A stretch of DNA of 64,000 nucleotides from [Scytonema hofmanni] UTEX 2349 (GTDB lineage: Bacteria > Cyanobacteriota > Cyanobacteriia > Cyanobacteriales > Nostocaceae): assembly GCF_000582685.1 (NCBI RefSeq), contig NZ_KK073768.1:5291602-5355601 (forward strand). Direction: 5' to 3'. Of the stretch, positions 44,995-53,369 are shown piece after piece (the stretch's first letter is position 1; every line of letters begins with the position of its first letter). The notes beneath the pieces were generated by a model. The model saw nothing but the letters and a program-made list of their open reading frames with translations, had not been told where the DNA came from and made no database searches. The position numbers were made by a program, and so were the translations under genes.

Positions 44995-46200
44995 ATGACA
45001 TCTGACTTAAATGAATTAATGATAATTTATCCAGAAAGATTATGGTTAGAAATATCAGATCAAGCACAAGAACACGCTTGGCGATTATCTAAACAAAAGT
45101 CTTATTCTCATACAAATGCTAGTTGGAATGCCTACCTTAATAATCTGTGTTTGCATGTTTTTTGGGCTTGGCTGAAAGAAGACCCAGATTTGCGGGAGAC
45201 TGTCAAGGTTTGGCTAGATGACGAGCAACTAGCAAGCGTCTGGGAAGTTGTAAATGGCACGATGCTAACCATCGGTGATACTAATTTAGTGCTAATTCCT
45301 AGCGATAAAAGTAATTTTCAAGAGTTGCGGATTCCCCAAGAATGGGTTGATATTCCTAACTGGGCAGCTAACTATTATTTGGCTGTGCAGTTAAACTTGG
45401 AAGAACGCTGGTTTGGGGTATGGGGATACGCGACTCATCAACAAATCAGGAAAGAAGCTAAATATGATTCTTTGGATCAAACTTATTCTTTGGATGTAGA
45501 AGATTTAATTACAGATTTGAATGTGATGTGGGTAGCACGAGAAGTTTGCCCTGTTGATAAACTAGAAGTAAAACCTTTGTCGATATCAAGTAGACAAGTA
45601 GATAAATTATTAGACCAGCTAAGTAAATTCATGTTTTATTCACCTCGTTTAGATGTGCCTTTTGAAATGTGGGGAGCACTACTGGCAGTGGAGGAATATC
45701 GGCAGCGTCTCTATCAACTACGGGTAGAAAATCAAAAAAATAACAATATAGCAAATAACTTGAGCCAATGGTTTGAAAATATCTTTGAGGTGGGTTGGCA
45801 ATCTTTTGATGCGGTTATTAGTTCACAAGAGAAAACTTTAGGTGTTCAATTTAGAACTGATGTGACGTTGAACGATCTGCGTGTCAAGCGAGCCAAGTTG
45901 ATTGATTTGGGGATGCAATTGGGTGGTACTTCCGTTGTGCTGCTAGTGGGTTTAACATCAGAGTTGGATGAAAAAATCAGTATTCGCGTGCAACTTCATC
46001 CGGCAAATGAAGAAATTTACTTGCTACCCTATCTCAGACTGCTTTTGCTCTCGGAATCAGGGAAAATTCTTCAGGAAGTAGAATCAAGAAATCACGATCA
46101 TTTGATTCAATTAAAGAAATTTAAATCTTATCCTGGAAAAAAATTTAGTATTAAAATAGCTTTTCATGATATCAGTATTAAAGAAGACTTTGTGCTTTAA
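44995..46200 (+). CDS. DUF1822 family protein
   Basis: The 401-residue soluble protein has no signal or membrane span. Recognised by HAWRLSKQKSYSHTNASWNA with the NNLCLHVFWAWL block, DIPNWAANYYLAVQLNLEE and GVWGYATHQQI. The family is found mostly in cyanobacteria next to sigma-like, CHASE2/CHAT and DUF928 genes. Its biochemical function is not known to me. Tight spacing (6 bp upstream, 20 bp downstream) places it in an operon between the sigma-like protein and the sensor-protease. It could be the adaptor or the protease target. Confidence 0.85.
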   Translation: MTSDLNELMIIYPERLWLEISDQAQEHAWRLSKQKSYSHTNASWNAYLNNLCLHVFWAWLKEDPDLRETVKVWLDDEQLASVWEVVNGTMLTIGDTNLVLIPSDKSNFQELRIPQEWVDIPNWAANYYLAVQLNLEERWFGVWGYATHQQIRKEAKYDSLDQTYSLDVEDLITDLNVMWVAREVCPVDKLEVKPLSISSRQVDKLLDQLSKFMFYSPRLDVPFEMWGALLAVEEYRQRLYQLRVENQKNNNIANNLSQWFENIFEVGWQSFDAVISSQEKTLGVQFRTDVTLNDLRVKRAKLIDLGMQLGGTSVVLLVGLTSELDEKISIRVQLHPANEEIYLLPYLRLLLLSESGKILQEVESRNHDHLIQLKKFKSYPGKKFSIKIAFHDISIKEDFVL

Positions 46201-46220
46201 TCGCTGCTTAATTTCCAGGC

Positions 46221-48560
46221 ATGAGTAAGTTAGTTGTATTAAATTTGGGAAGAGGTGACTTAAAGCGAGGCTTTCCCTCGGTGACAGTTCAGCTATGGGA
46301 AGAAGGCAATCCCATTGCCATGCAATTTACAGGCAGCTTACCACCGGCATCGTCGCTTTGGCAACTCTACAGGCGTTGGCAGTTACTTTATCAGTTGCTG
46401 TATGAAGCGCTTTATCCTAGTTTAGGTTGGCGGAGATACGTAGAGAAACAAGATGAAGAAATTGAAATAGATGAAGAAGATGTAACTAATATTTCCTCGG
46501 TAGATTTTATTAATTTATGTGATGATTTATCTAAGGGAATCAATACTTGGCTGAAGTCTGAGACATTTCGCAATATTGACCAAAAATTACGCACAACATT
46601 AGCCCCTAATGATGAAATTCGGGTAATTTTGGCAACAGAAGACGAAGAAGTAAAACGGCTTCCTTGGCATCTATGGAATTTTTTTGAAGATTATCAATCA
46701 AGTATTGTCGGTATCAGTGCAGCTGAGATTGCACAAGTTAAGCCATTACCTAAAAAGCCAGGGGATAAGTTAAGAATTTTAGCGATTATTGGCAATAGTG
46801 AAGGAATTGATCTCGAAAAAGATAAAGCAATTTTAGAACAATTACCAGGCGCTGAAACAGTTTTTCTCGTGGAGCCGCAACGAAAAGAGTTAGATAAATG
46901 GCTGTGGGATAAACAGGGTTGGGATATTCTCTTCTTTGCTGGACATGGTTCAACTCAAACTGATGGAGAAACCGGACGAATTCATATTAATAAAACTGAT
47001 TATTTGACGGTTCCTCAGTTGAAAAATGCGCTGAAAGCAGCGATCGCTCGCGGGTTGCGTTTAGCTATTTTTAACTCCTGCGATGGGCTTTCCTTGGCGC
47101 GGAATTTAGCTTCTTTGCAGATTCCGCAAATGATTGTTATGCGCGAACCTGTGCCGGATTTAGTCGCACAAGAATTTTTGAAGCATTTTCTTGCAGCATT
47201 TGCTGATGGTGAGTCTTTCTACTTAGCGATGCGAGAAGCACAAGATCGGTTGCAGGGTTTAGAAAATGAGTTTCCCTGTGCTAGTTGGTTACCTGTGATG
47301 TGTCAGAATCCATCCTCTTCTGCGCTAGTTTGGCAAAAACCAATTCTTACTTCTACACGCAAATCCTTACCAAGCCGACGTATTCTACAGATTGTTTTTC
47401 AAGTCAGCTTGTTTGTCACAGCTTTGATAATTGGAATGCGATCGCTGGGAAATTTGCAGTCGTCAGAATTGATGTCTTTCGATCATCTCATGCGATCGCG
47501 TCCTTATGAAGCACAAGATCAACGCATCTTAATAGTTGGTGTCACCGAAGTTGATGTTCGCACTCAACCCCCCAAGGAAAGAGGTGGAGCGTCATTATCA
47601 GACAAAACTTTGGCACTCGTTGTAAAAAAATTAGAACAGTTTAAACCGCGTGCCATCGGCTTGGATATTTATCGCGAGAATCCAGTCAGCGCAGATTATC
47701 CAGACTTAGCCAACACTATGGAAAACAGCGATCGCTTTTTCGCAATCTGCAAAGCCAGTGAAGAAGACAAAAACCCAGGTGTTCCCCCACCTCCAGAAGT
47801 TAGTCTGGAACGTCAAGGCTTTAGTGATGTTGTAATTGATCCCGACGAAATAATCCGCCGACAATTATTGGCGATCGCACCAGCACTTCCTTGTTCAACT
47901 GACAAATCCTTCAACTTTCGTTTAGCGAACCGTTACTTGGCTGATTTGGGAATTATACCACAACTTAATACTGAAAAAAACTTCCAGTTTGGCAATGTCG
48001 TCTTCAAAAACTTGGAGAAAAACAGCGGGGGTTATCACGGAATCGATTACTCAGGTCATCAAATACTGTTAAACTGGCGTTCCTCACCTCAAATTGCTCC
48101 AGAAGTTACAATTAAACAAATTCTCAACAATGAACTTACACCAGATTTAGTGCGCGATCGCATTGTCATCATTGGCACTACTGCTGAAAGCTTTCATGAC
48201 TATTGGTCTACTCCCTACAGCGCTCAAAAAATGCCCTACCAAAGGATGCCAGGGATAGTTGTTCAAGCGCATATGGTAAGTCAGATTCTCAGTGCTGTGT
48301 TAGATCGCAGACCATTATTATCAGTCTTGCCGAAATGGGGTGAAGTTCTTTGGGTATGGTCTTGGTCTATTAGCGGAGGTATAATTGCTTGGTACTTCCG
48401 CTCACCATCATATTTAGGAATAGCGATCGCCTGCGGTTTGATTATTTTATATGGAGTTTGTCTTTATATATTAATACAAGGGGTATGGATACCGCTTGTT
48501 CCCTCAGCCTTGGTTTTTGTTGCTTCTAGTCTAATCGTGACACTATACACTAAAGACTAA
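46221..48560 (+). CDS. CHAT caspase-like protease fused to a CHASE2 sensor
   Basis: The 779-residue membrane protein begins with a cytosolic region. The CHAT domain follows (about 190-370), with the catalytic His in ILFFAGHGST (about 241) and Cys in LAIFNSCDGLSLA (about 286), as in caspase/separase-fold proteases. A transmembrane segment lies at about 390-410, then a periplasmic CHASE2 domain (about 415-690, with RILIVGVTEVDVR and AIGLDIYREN). Two or three C-terminal transmembrane helices close the protein. CHASE2 usually feeds kinases, cyclases or STYKs; here the inside output is a protease, so an external signal could trigger cleavage. Confidence 0.9.
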   Translation: MSKLVVLNLGRGDLKRGFPSVTVQLWEEGNPIAMQFTGSLPPASSLWQLYRRWQLLYQLLYEALYPSLGWRRYVEKQDEEIEIDEEDVTNISSVDFINLCDDLSKGINTWLKSETFRNIDQKLRTTLAPNDEIRVILATEDEEVKRLPWHLWNFFEDYQSSIVGISAAEIAQVKPLPKKPGDKLRILAIIGNSEGIDLEKDKAILEQLPGAETVFLVEPQRKELDKWLWDKQGWDILFFAGHGSTQTDGETGRIHINKTDYLTVPQLKNALKAAIARGLRLAIFNSCDGLSLARNLASLQIPQMIVMREPVPDLVAQEFLKHFLAAFADGESFYLAMREAQDRLQGLENEFPCASWLPVMCQNPSSSALVWQKPILTSTRKSLPSRRILQIVFQVSLFVTALIIGMRSLGNLQSSELMSFDHLMRSRPYEAQDQRILIVGVTEVDVRTQPPKERGGASLSDKTLALVVKKLEQFKPRAIGLDIYRENPVSADYPDLANTMENSDRFFAICKASEEDKNPGVPPPPEVSLERQGFSDVVIDPDEIIRRQLLAIAPALPCSTDKSFNFRLANRYLADLGIIPQLNTEKNFQFGNVVFKNLEKNSGGYHGIDYSGHQILLNWRSSPQIAPEVTIKQILNNELTPDLVRDRIVIIGTTAESFHDYWSTPYSAQKMPYQRMPGIVVQAHMVSQILSAVLDRRPLLSVLPKWGEVLWVWSWSISGGIIAWYFRSPSYLGIAIACGLIILYGVCLYILIQGVWIPLVPSALVFVASSLIVTLYTKD

Positions 48561-48730
48561 GGCGTGTTTTACTCCTCCAAAAGCCCTCAGGCTGGAAGCC
48601 TAGGGCTATACAAACAAAGACCACCTACGTGGGGGCTAAAAATCCTAGTTTTTCGTAGTCCGCGCAGGGGGACTTGGTACGCGCAACGCCCCACCCTTCA
48701 GGGTGTTGGGCAGGAGCGAAAACACGCCCT
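48561..48730. repeat. ~170-bp inverted-repeat element between two cluster genes
   Basis: The ends GGCGTGTTTTACTC (48561-48574) and GAGCGAAAACACGCC (48714-48728) are complementary apart from one or two bases. Inside are the hairpin-prone CCCTCAGGCTGGAAGCCTAGGG and a CCGCGCAGGGGGACT unit of the family seen at 16228 and 33100. It is MITE-like, inserted one base after the CHASE2 stop codon. Confidence 0.7.
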
Positions 48731-48770
48731 AGGGACTAGGCAACAGAGATTTTCATACTTTAGGTGACTA

Positions 48771-49520
48771 ATGATTAATAAAAAATTAAAACATGCATTT
48801 ACCATTATTTTGACATCGCTGTGCATCACCTACATGATGCCAGTTCTGGCATATTTCGATTCATCTAATATACAAATTCGTTTCAACGAAAAAGAAGTAG
48901 ATGGATCAAGTCGAGGCAGACCTTCCAAAAGGGTAGGAACAGGAAGCCGGGGAGAATGTCCACCAGTGCAAATGCCAGTTACTGCTTTGATACCCAATAA
49001 AAATCCCGGTTTAACGGTTGAGGAGCATCCTACCTTTTGGTTTTTTGTCCCTTATCAGTTTAATAATACATCCGGGGGGGAGTTTACGTTGCAGGATGAG
49101 GCAAACAATGATGTTTACCGAACTTCTTTTAAGCTGCCGGAAACACCAGGTATAGTTAGCCTCAGTGTACCATCCACAGTAACCTTAGAACTTAACAAAA
49201 GCTATCAATGGTACTTTAAAATTTATTGTAGTCAGCAAAATTTATCTAACCCAGTATTTGTGCGTGGATGGGTGCAAAGAAAAGCGCTCAAATCAAATTT
49301 AGAGAAACTTTTGCAAGCAGATATGAGACCGCGATCGCGTACTGCTATTTATGCTCAAAATGGTATTTGGTATTCAGCTTTAACCGAGTTAGCTAAACTT
49401 CGTTTTACCGAACCTAAAAATACCGTCTTTATTAATGATTGGGCTAATTTGTTGCGAGATGTTGACTTGGAGAATTTAGCCCAACAACCGATTCTCGGAG
49501 AAGTCAAAAGCTACCGTTAA
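48771..49520 (+). CDS. DUF928 secreted protein
   Basis: The 249-residue product has an N-terminal signal peptide (hydrophobic 8-30). It carries the family hallmarks GRPSKRVGTGSRGECP, ALIPNKNPGLTVEEHPTFWF and YQWYFKIYC, then a C-terminal helical part with WYSALTELAKLRF. DUF928 proteins are predicted extracytoplasmic beta-sandwich proteins found almost only in cyanobacteria, often beside CHAT and CHASE2 genes. It may be the periplasmic partner or ligand-binding protein for the CHASE2 sensor; that is inference from position. Confidence 0.85.
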   Translation: MINKKLKHAFTIILTSLCITYMMPVLAYFDSSNIQIRFNEKEVDGSSRGRPSKRVGTGSRGECPPVQMPVTALIPNKNPGLTVEEHPTFWFFVPYQFNNTSGGEFTLQDEANNDVYRTSFKLPETPGIVSLSVPSTVTLELNKSYQWYFKIYCSQQNLSNPVFVRGWVQRKALKSNLEKLLQADMRPRSRTAIYAQNGIWYSALTELAKLRFTEPKNTVFINDWANLLRDVDLENLAQQPILGEVKSYR

Positions 49521-50195
49521 GTTATATTTTTTCTAGTAGGCGTTTCAACACCTATTTTCCGGATTGGTGCTAGGTAATAAAGATGTACCAAAGGTAGGAT
49601 TGCTACGTCTCTACAAGGTTTTCGGAAAATGCATAATTAATTTATGGAGATGTCTAATAGAAAGAAATTATAGCCGATTGCACTTGGATGCAATATAGAA
49701 CCTCACCCCGTCTGTTCCGGACATCCCTCTCCTTTATAAAGCTACGGTGTACACACAAGTCTGAAATAGCTGATTAACCAAGGTTTTACCCCACCCTAAC
49801 CCTGCCCTTATAAAGCAGGGCTGTTTCATTCGACAAGGTATGTATTTTGTCAAGACCATTGGCGATAAATATTTGGGCTTTAGTCATGAATTGTTGACCA
49901 AATTGAAGCCTAATATTGAATGCCTTGCTTATTTTTCATCTCCTGAACCCTTGATTTTTAAAGCCTTTTAGGGAATGAAACAGCCCTGCCCTTATAAAGG
50001 GGAGGGAACTAGATAGATTTCTTTTTCCTTTCCAAGGGGGGTAATTAGACTTGTGTGTACACGGTAGCTTTATAAAGGAGAGGGAAAGATTTTAGCTACG
50101 CTAAAAGCGAGGGTGAGGTTTTATGTACTTCACTCAACCGAGAACCGCTATAATGACTAGAATGAGAATTAACGTAACCTTTTCTATTAGCTAAA
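49521..50195. other. Intergenic region filled by a large nested inverted repeat
   Basis: The region is occupied by the element at 49725-50084, a TGCTACGTCTCTACAAGGT fragment near 49603, and an ACCGAGAACCGCTATA motif near 50140. No gene is supported. Confidence 0.6.
49725..50084. repeat. 360-bp nested inverted-repeat element
   Basis: The 38-bp outer arms (49725-49762 and 50047-50084) match with a single mismatch and contain GGTGTACACACAAGTC. Inner arms at 49815-49830 and 49974-49989 (GCAGGGCTGTTTCATT and its exact complement) form a second, nested pair around ~140 bp of AT-rich sequence. This suggests one small element inserted within another. No coding capacity is evident. Confidence 0.85.
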
Positions 50196-52034
50196 GTGTC
50201 AGATTCTCTGTCATTGCGCGATCGCTATCTAGCCTTCATTGATGAAATTGTGGAAACTACCCTCAAGGGTAAGATTAGCTCTGTTGAGCAAGTTTATCAA
50301 ATGTTGCTCAAGGGGGTAAATTCGGAGACGGGGGAAATTTTTGAGTTAGCTTTGAGCGATCGCCTCGATGCCGCCCAAAGCTTGGTAAACTCAGAAAAAG
50401 ATGAACTGAAAAAAGCGAAAGCTACCCGCAGCTTAAGAGCAATCAAGACAATTGAAAATCAATGGCAACGCACGCAAGAGCAAAATAAAGCTAACAATGC
50501 GATCGCTTCCGCAGTTCAAGAAATTACCCAAGAATCAGGCGATCGGCTTGCCGCATTATTACGCGTCATTGACCCCAACCGAAAGTATCCCCTAAGTTTA
50601 CAACAACTGGGACAACTGGCAAAATCCCTACAGCAGGTTTCTGATAATCAAGAAATTCTGCAACTGTCAGAAGGTGTCACTCGTGGTTTAACATCTTGGC
50701 AACGACTTTCTGATAACTTGCTCGGCTGGATGTACGAGGAAAACCGCTCATCAATTGGATTTGGTGGTGTACCCGGTGAAAAAGGTCCTTGGGCAAGTTG
50801 GGAAAAGATAGTTAATAGCCCTTTAATTCAAGCACTTTTTCACACGCTGGCAATGGAAGAGTCAGCGATCGTATTTGCCCAACAGCAACGTTTTATTACA
50901 GATAGCGATTGGGTAGAATTAACATTGGTTTTGCAGTACTTGCAACGCGGTTTAGTTAACTGGTTTGACCAACAAGCTTACAACATCAAAGCCGGTTCCA
51001 ACTTATCTATTTCAACTTTCTTGACATTTGCCGCGATTTGGAATCAGTTAGCAAATGGTTTTGTTAGTATAAGCCGCTACAGCAATGCTTCTTCGCAAGT
51101 GTTGTTACAAATATTGCGAAACTTTGCCCAGCGTCCGTATTTTCCTTTGTATGGCGGAATTTTCGCTTCATTTTCTGGAAGTTATTTACGAGATGCTTTA
51201 GATTATTTAGATGAGCCGCTGCGACAAGCAGAGGGAACTCAAGAAAAAGCGCGGATTTTAACGCTTTTAGGTTATTCACAGCGAGCAATGGGGCAGTACG
51301 ATCGCTCAATTGGGTTTCATCAACAAGCTTTGGAAATAGCCAGGAATGCAAGCGATCGCCCTTGTGAAATTGCCAATCTCAACCATCTGAGCCGTACTTT
51401 TGTGGCATGTGAGAATTATACCGAGGCGATTAACAATAGTCAACGAGCATTGATACTCAGTAGACAAGCAGGCGATCGGACAGGAGAAGCAAACGCGCTA
51501 GTAAATTTAGGCTACAGCGAAGTTATGCAAGCGCAGCAACTAAAACAAATTGAACCAGAAACTTATGAAATGGCAATTAACTATTTGCAACAAGGCTTAA
51601 AGTTATCAGAACAATTAGGCGATATTCAAAGTAAAGCATTGTGTGTTAGCAGCTTAGGAATTGCTTATTTAGTAACTGAACAACCACAACTTGCTATAAA
51701 ACATTTAGAAGACGGTTTTAACACAGCGCAAACATCCGGTGATTTGTATTTGCAAGGTTTAAATTTAGCGAGTTTAGCCGAAGCAAATTATAGCATAGCA
51801 AATTTTACTAGAGCAATTTACACAGGTTGTTTGGGAATGTATTTACTCAATCAAATTACTTCCCAAGAGTGGCGTAAACCAGCTGCGTTACTAATAATAT
51901 TGCAAGGACAAATGGGTGCAGAAATTTTCAGCGATGCATTGCAACAACATCGCCCAAAAATCATCGCTGTAATTGGTGTAGATGGTTACGATCACATTCC
52001 GCAACTATTAGAAGAATACAAGCAAAGTATGTAG
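50196..52034 (+). CDS. TPR-repeat protein downstream of the CHAT/CHASE2 cluster
   Basis: The 612-residue product starts at GTG 50196. The N-terminal half (1-320) is helical with no recognised domain; WMYEENRSSIGFGGVPGEKG is a distinctive stretch. The C-terminal half (about 330-560) contains TPR units such as ARILTLLGYSQRAMGQYDRS, IANLNHLSRTFVACENYTEA and ALCVSSLGIAYLVTEQPQLA. No signal or membrane span was seen. It is likely a scaffold. Being separated by 675 bp, its link to the cluster is suggestive only, though TPR proteins commonly accompany CHAT proteases. Confidence 0.8.
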   Translation: MSDSLSLRDRYLAFIDEIVETTLKGKISSVEQVYQMLLKGVNSETGEIFELALSDRLDAAQSLVNSEKDELKKAKATRSLRAIKTIENQWQRTQEQNKANNAIASAVQEITQESGDRLAALLRVIDPNRKYPLSLQQLGQLAKSLQQVSDNQEILQLSEGVTRGLTSWQRLSDNLLGWMYEENRSSIGFGGVPGEKGPWASWEKIVNSPLIQALFHTLAMEESAIVFAQQQRFITDSDWVELTLVLQYLQRGLVNWFDQQAYNIKAGSNLSISTFLTFAAIWNQLANGFVSISRYSNASSQVLLQILRNFAQRPYFPLYGGIFASFSGSYLRDALDYLDEPLRQAEGTQEKARILTLLGYSQRAMGQYDRSIGFHQQALEIARNASDRPCEIANLNHLSRTFVACENYTEAINNSQRALILSRQAGDRTGEANALVNLGYSEVMQAQQLKQIEPETYEMAINYLQQGLKLSEQLGDIQSKALCVSSLGIAYLVTEQPQLAIKHLEDGFNTAQTSGDLYLQGLNLASLAEANYSIANFTRAIYTGCLGMYLLNQITSQEWRKPAALLIILQGQMGAEIFSDALQQHRPKIIAVIGVDGYDHIPQLLEEYKQSM

Positions 52035-52157
52035 GTAAATAAATATAATGGCTACTTCCATATAGGACTCCTATTTGATTTTTGAACAAAACTCAGTACA
52101 CTTTTATTTCTTCTTCCCAGTCCCCAGTCCCCAGTCCCCAGTCCCTTACCTCCACGA

Positions 52158-52562
52158 GTGATTCAGAAATCAAACCGGATTGCTATAGATGTTCAAGGAA
52201 TTACCATCACCTTGAAACGTATTGTGACACTTTTAGAAAGTGAAGAAGAGGATGAATACGGCATTTCTCAGCCAACTGATTACGCTTTTAAAACTGTAAT
52301 GAATTTAGTTTTACAGGTACATTGTTTAATGGGAAATAGCTTTCCAAGAGCCTCAGCTTCCACAGATGAGGAAGGAGGTATTAGCCTAGATTGGGCAAGC
52401 TTAGATAAAGAACGTCAAGTCAGCCTATTTTGTCCCTTTAGTCCAGATAAAAAAGCTTACATTTATCACGAGAAAAGTGATGAATATGCTGTTGATTATG
52501 ACGTTTACACTGCCAACTTAGCCCATTGGTTGCAGTGGTTTAACTTTTTAATTAATTTTTAA
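52158..52562 (+). CDS. Hypothetical acidic protein
   Basis: The 134-residue frame starts at GTG 52158. The product is rich in Asp and Glu, with TLLESEEEDEYG and ISLDWASLDKERQVSLF. The C-terminal half reads VDYDVYTANLAHWLQWFN. No membrane span or known motif was found. It sits 45 bp before a toxin-antitoxin pair and may be unrelated to it. Confidence 0.6.
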   Translation: MIQKSNRIAIDVQGITITLKRIVTLLESEEEDEYGISQPTDYAFKTVMNLVLQVHCLMGNSFPRASASTDEEGGISLDWASLDKERQVSLFCPFSPDKKAYIYHEKSDEYAVDYDVYTANLAHWLQWFNFLINF

Positions 52563-52607
52563 GTTATTAGATAATGGAAGTATCTTGTCTAGAAGGTAGG
52601 AATTTTT

Positions 52608-52889
52608 ATGCTCAACGTAAATTTGGATGATGAAGCCGAGAAGTATTTAGTAGAAATTATGGCACAGGAAAAGATAACAAGTAATGAATTGATAAAACGC
52701 CTGTTACATGAACATTGGCAAAGCTTACAGCCTCGAAAAACCGTTTTAGAGCGATTAGAAGAAGTGGGTAGCTTACCTGGAACTCTACCTAATAGCCCAG
52801 GTAATTTATCTGATCGAGATGTGCGAAGAAAATATATTGCCGAACATCTACAACAGCGACATCAACGTTCTCAAAAACAGGAAGTATGA
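52608..52889 (+). CDS. Antitoxin of a VapBC-type pair
   Basis: The 93-residue product begins LNVNLDDEAEKYLVEIMAQE, then KITSNELIKRLLHEHW, typical of a ribbon-helix-helix antitoxin N-terminus that binds DNA as a dimer. The C-terminal part (about 55-93) is charged and probably unfolded until it wraps the toxin. It overlaps the PIN gene by 4 bp (ATGA), the standard arrangement. Confidence 0.8.
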   Translation: MLNVNLDDEAEKYLVEIMAQEKITSNELIKRLLHEHWQSLQPRKTVLERLEEVGSLPGTLPNSPGNLSDRDVRRKYIAEHLQQRHQRSQKQEV

Positions 52890-53311
52890 CTTATCACCCT
52901 GTTATTCTTATAGATACATCAATATTAGTCGCTTATTACGATTCGACAGATGAGTATCACAGACAAGTGCGTGGCTTTTTTGCTAATTGTACCAGTGAGC
53001 TATTAACTACAGTTGGTTGTGTTACCGAGGTAATGTGGTTATTAGCCCCTAACTGGCAATTGCAAAACAACTTTTTATCTGCTGTTGCTAATAATATCTA
53101 TAAATGTGAACATCTATCGGTAGAAGATTTTGCCCGTATTGCCGAACTCAATTCTCAGTACGCTAGTTTGCCTGGAGATTTTGCAGATTTGTCATTGGTG
53201 ACAATTTCAGAGCGTTTGAATATTAGTGCGATCGCTACTCTTGATAAAGATTTTGACATTTATCGTCGCTATCGTCGCCAACCTTTTCAGCGTGTATTTT
53301 TACCGCAGTAG
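52886..53311 (+). CDS. PIN-domain ribonuclease toxin (VapC-like)
   Basis: The 141-residue product has the four acidic PIN positions visible: Asp in VILIDTSILVAYYD, Glu in VTEVMWLL, Asp in GDFADLSLV and Asp in IATLDKDFDIY. As a VapC-like Mg2+-dependent RNase it would cleave tRNA or other RNA when not bound by its antitoxin. It is translationally coupled to the antitoxin gene upstream. Confidence 0.9.
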   Translation: MTYHPVILIDTSILVAYYDSTDEYHRQVRGFFANCTSELLTTVGCVTEVMWLLAPNWQLQNNFLSAVANNIYKCEHLSVEDFARIAELNSQYASLPGDFADLSLVTISERLNISAIATLDKDFDIYRRYRRQPFQRVFLPQ

Positions 53312-53369
53312 TTTTTTCAACGAAACATAAGGGAGTAGGGAGTGGGGAAGTTGAGAAAGAAAATAACTC

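Noticed and set aside
48564..48767. 67-codon frame after the CHASE2-CHAT gene
   Set aside because: It falls entirely within a MITE-like repeat.
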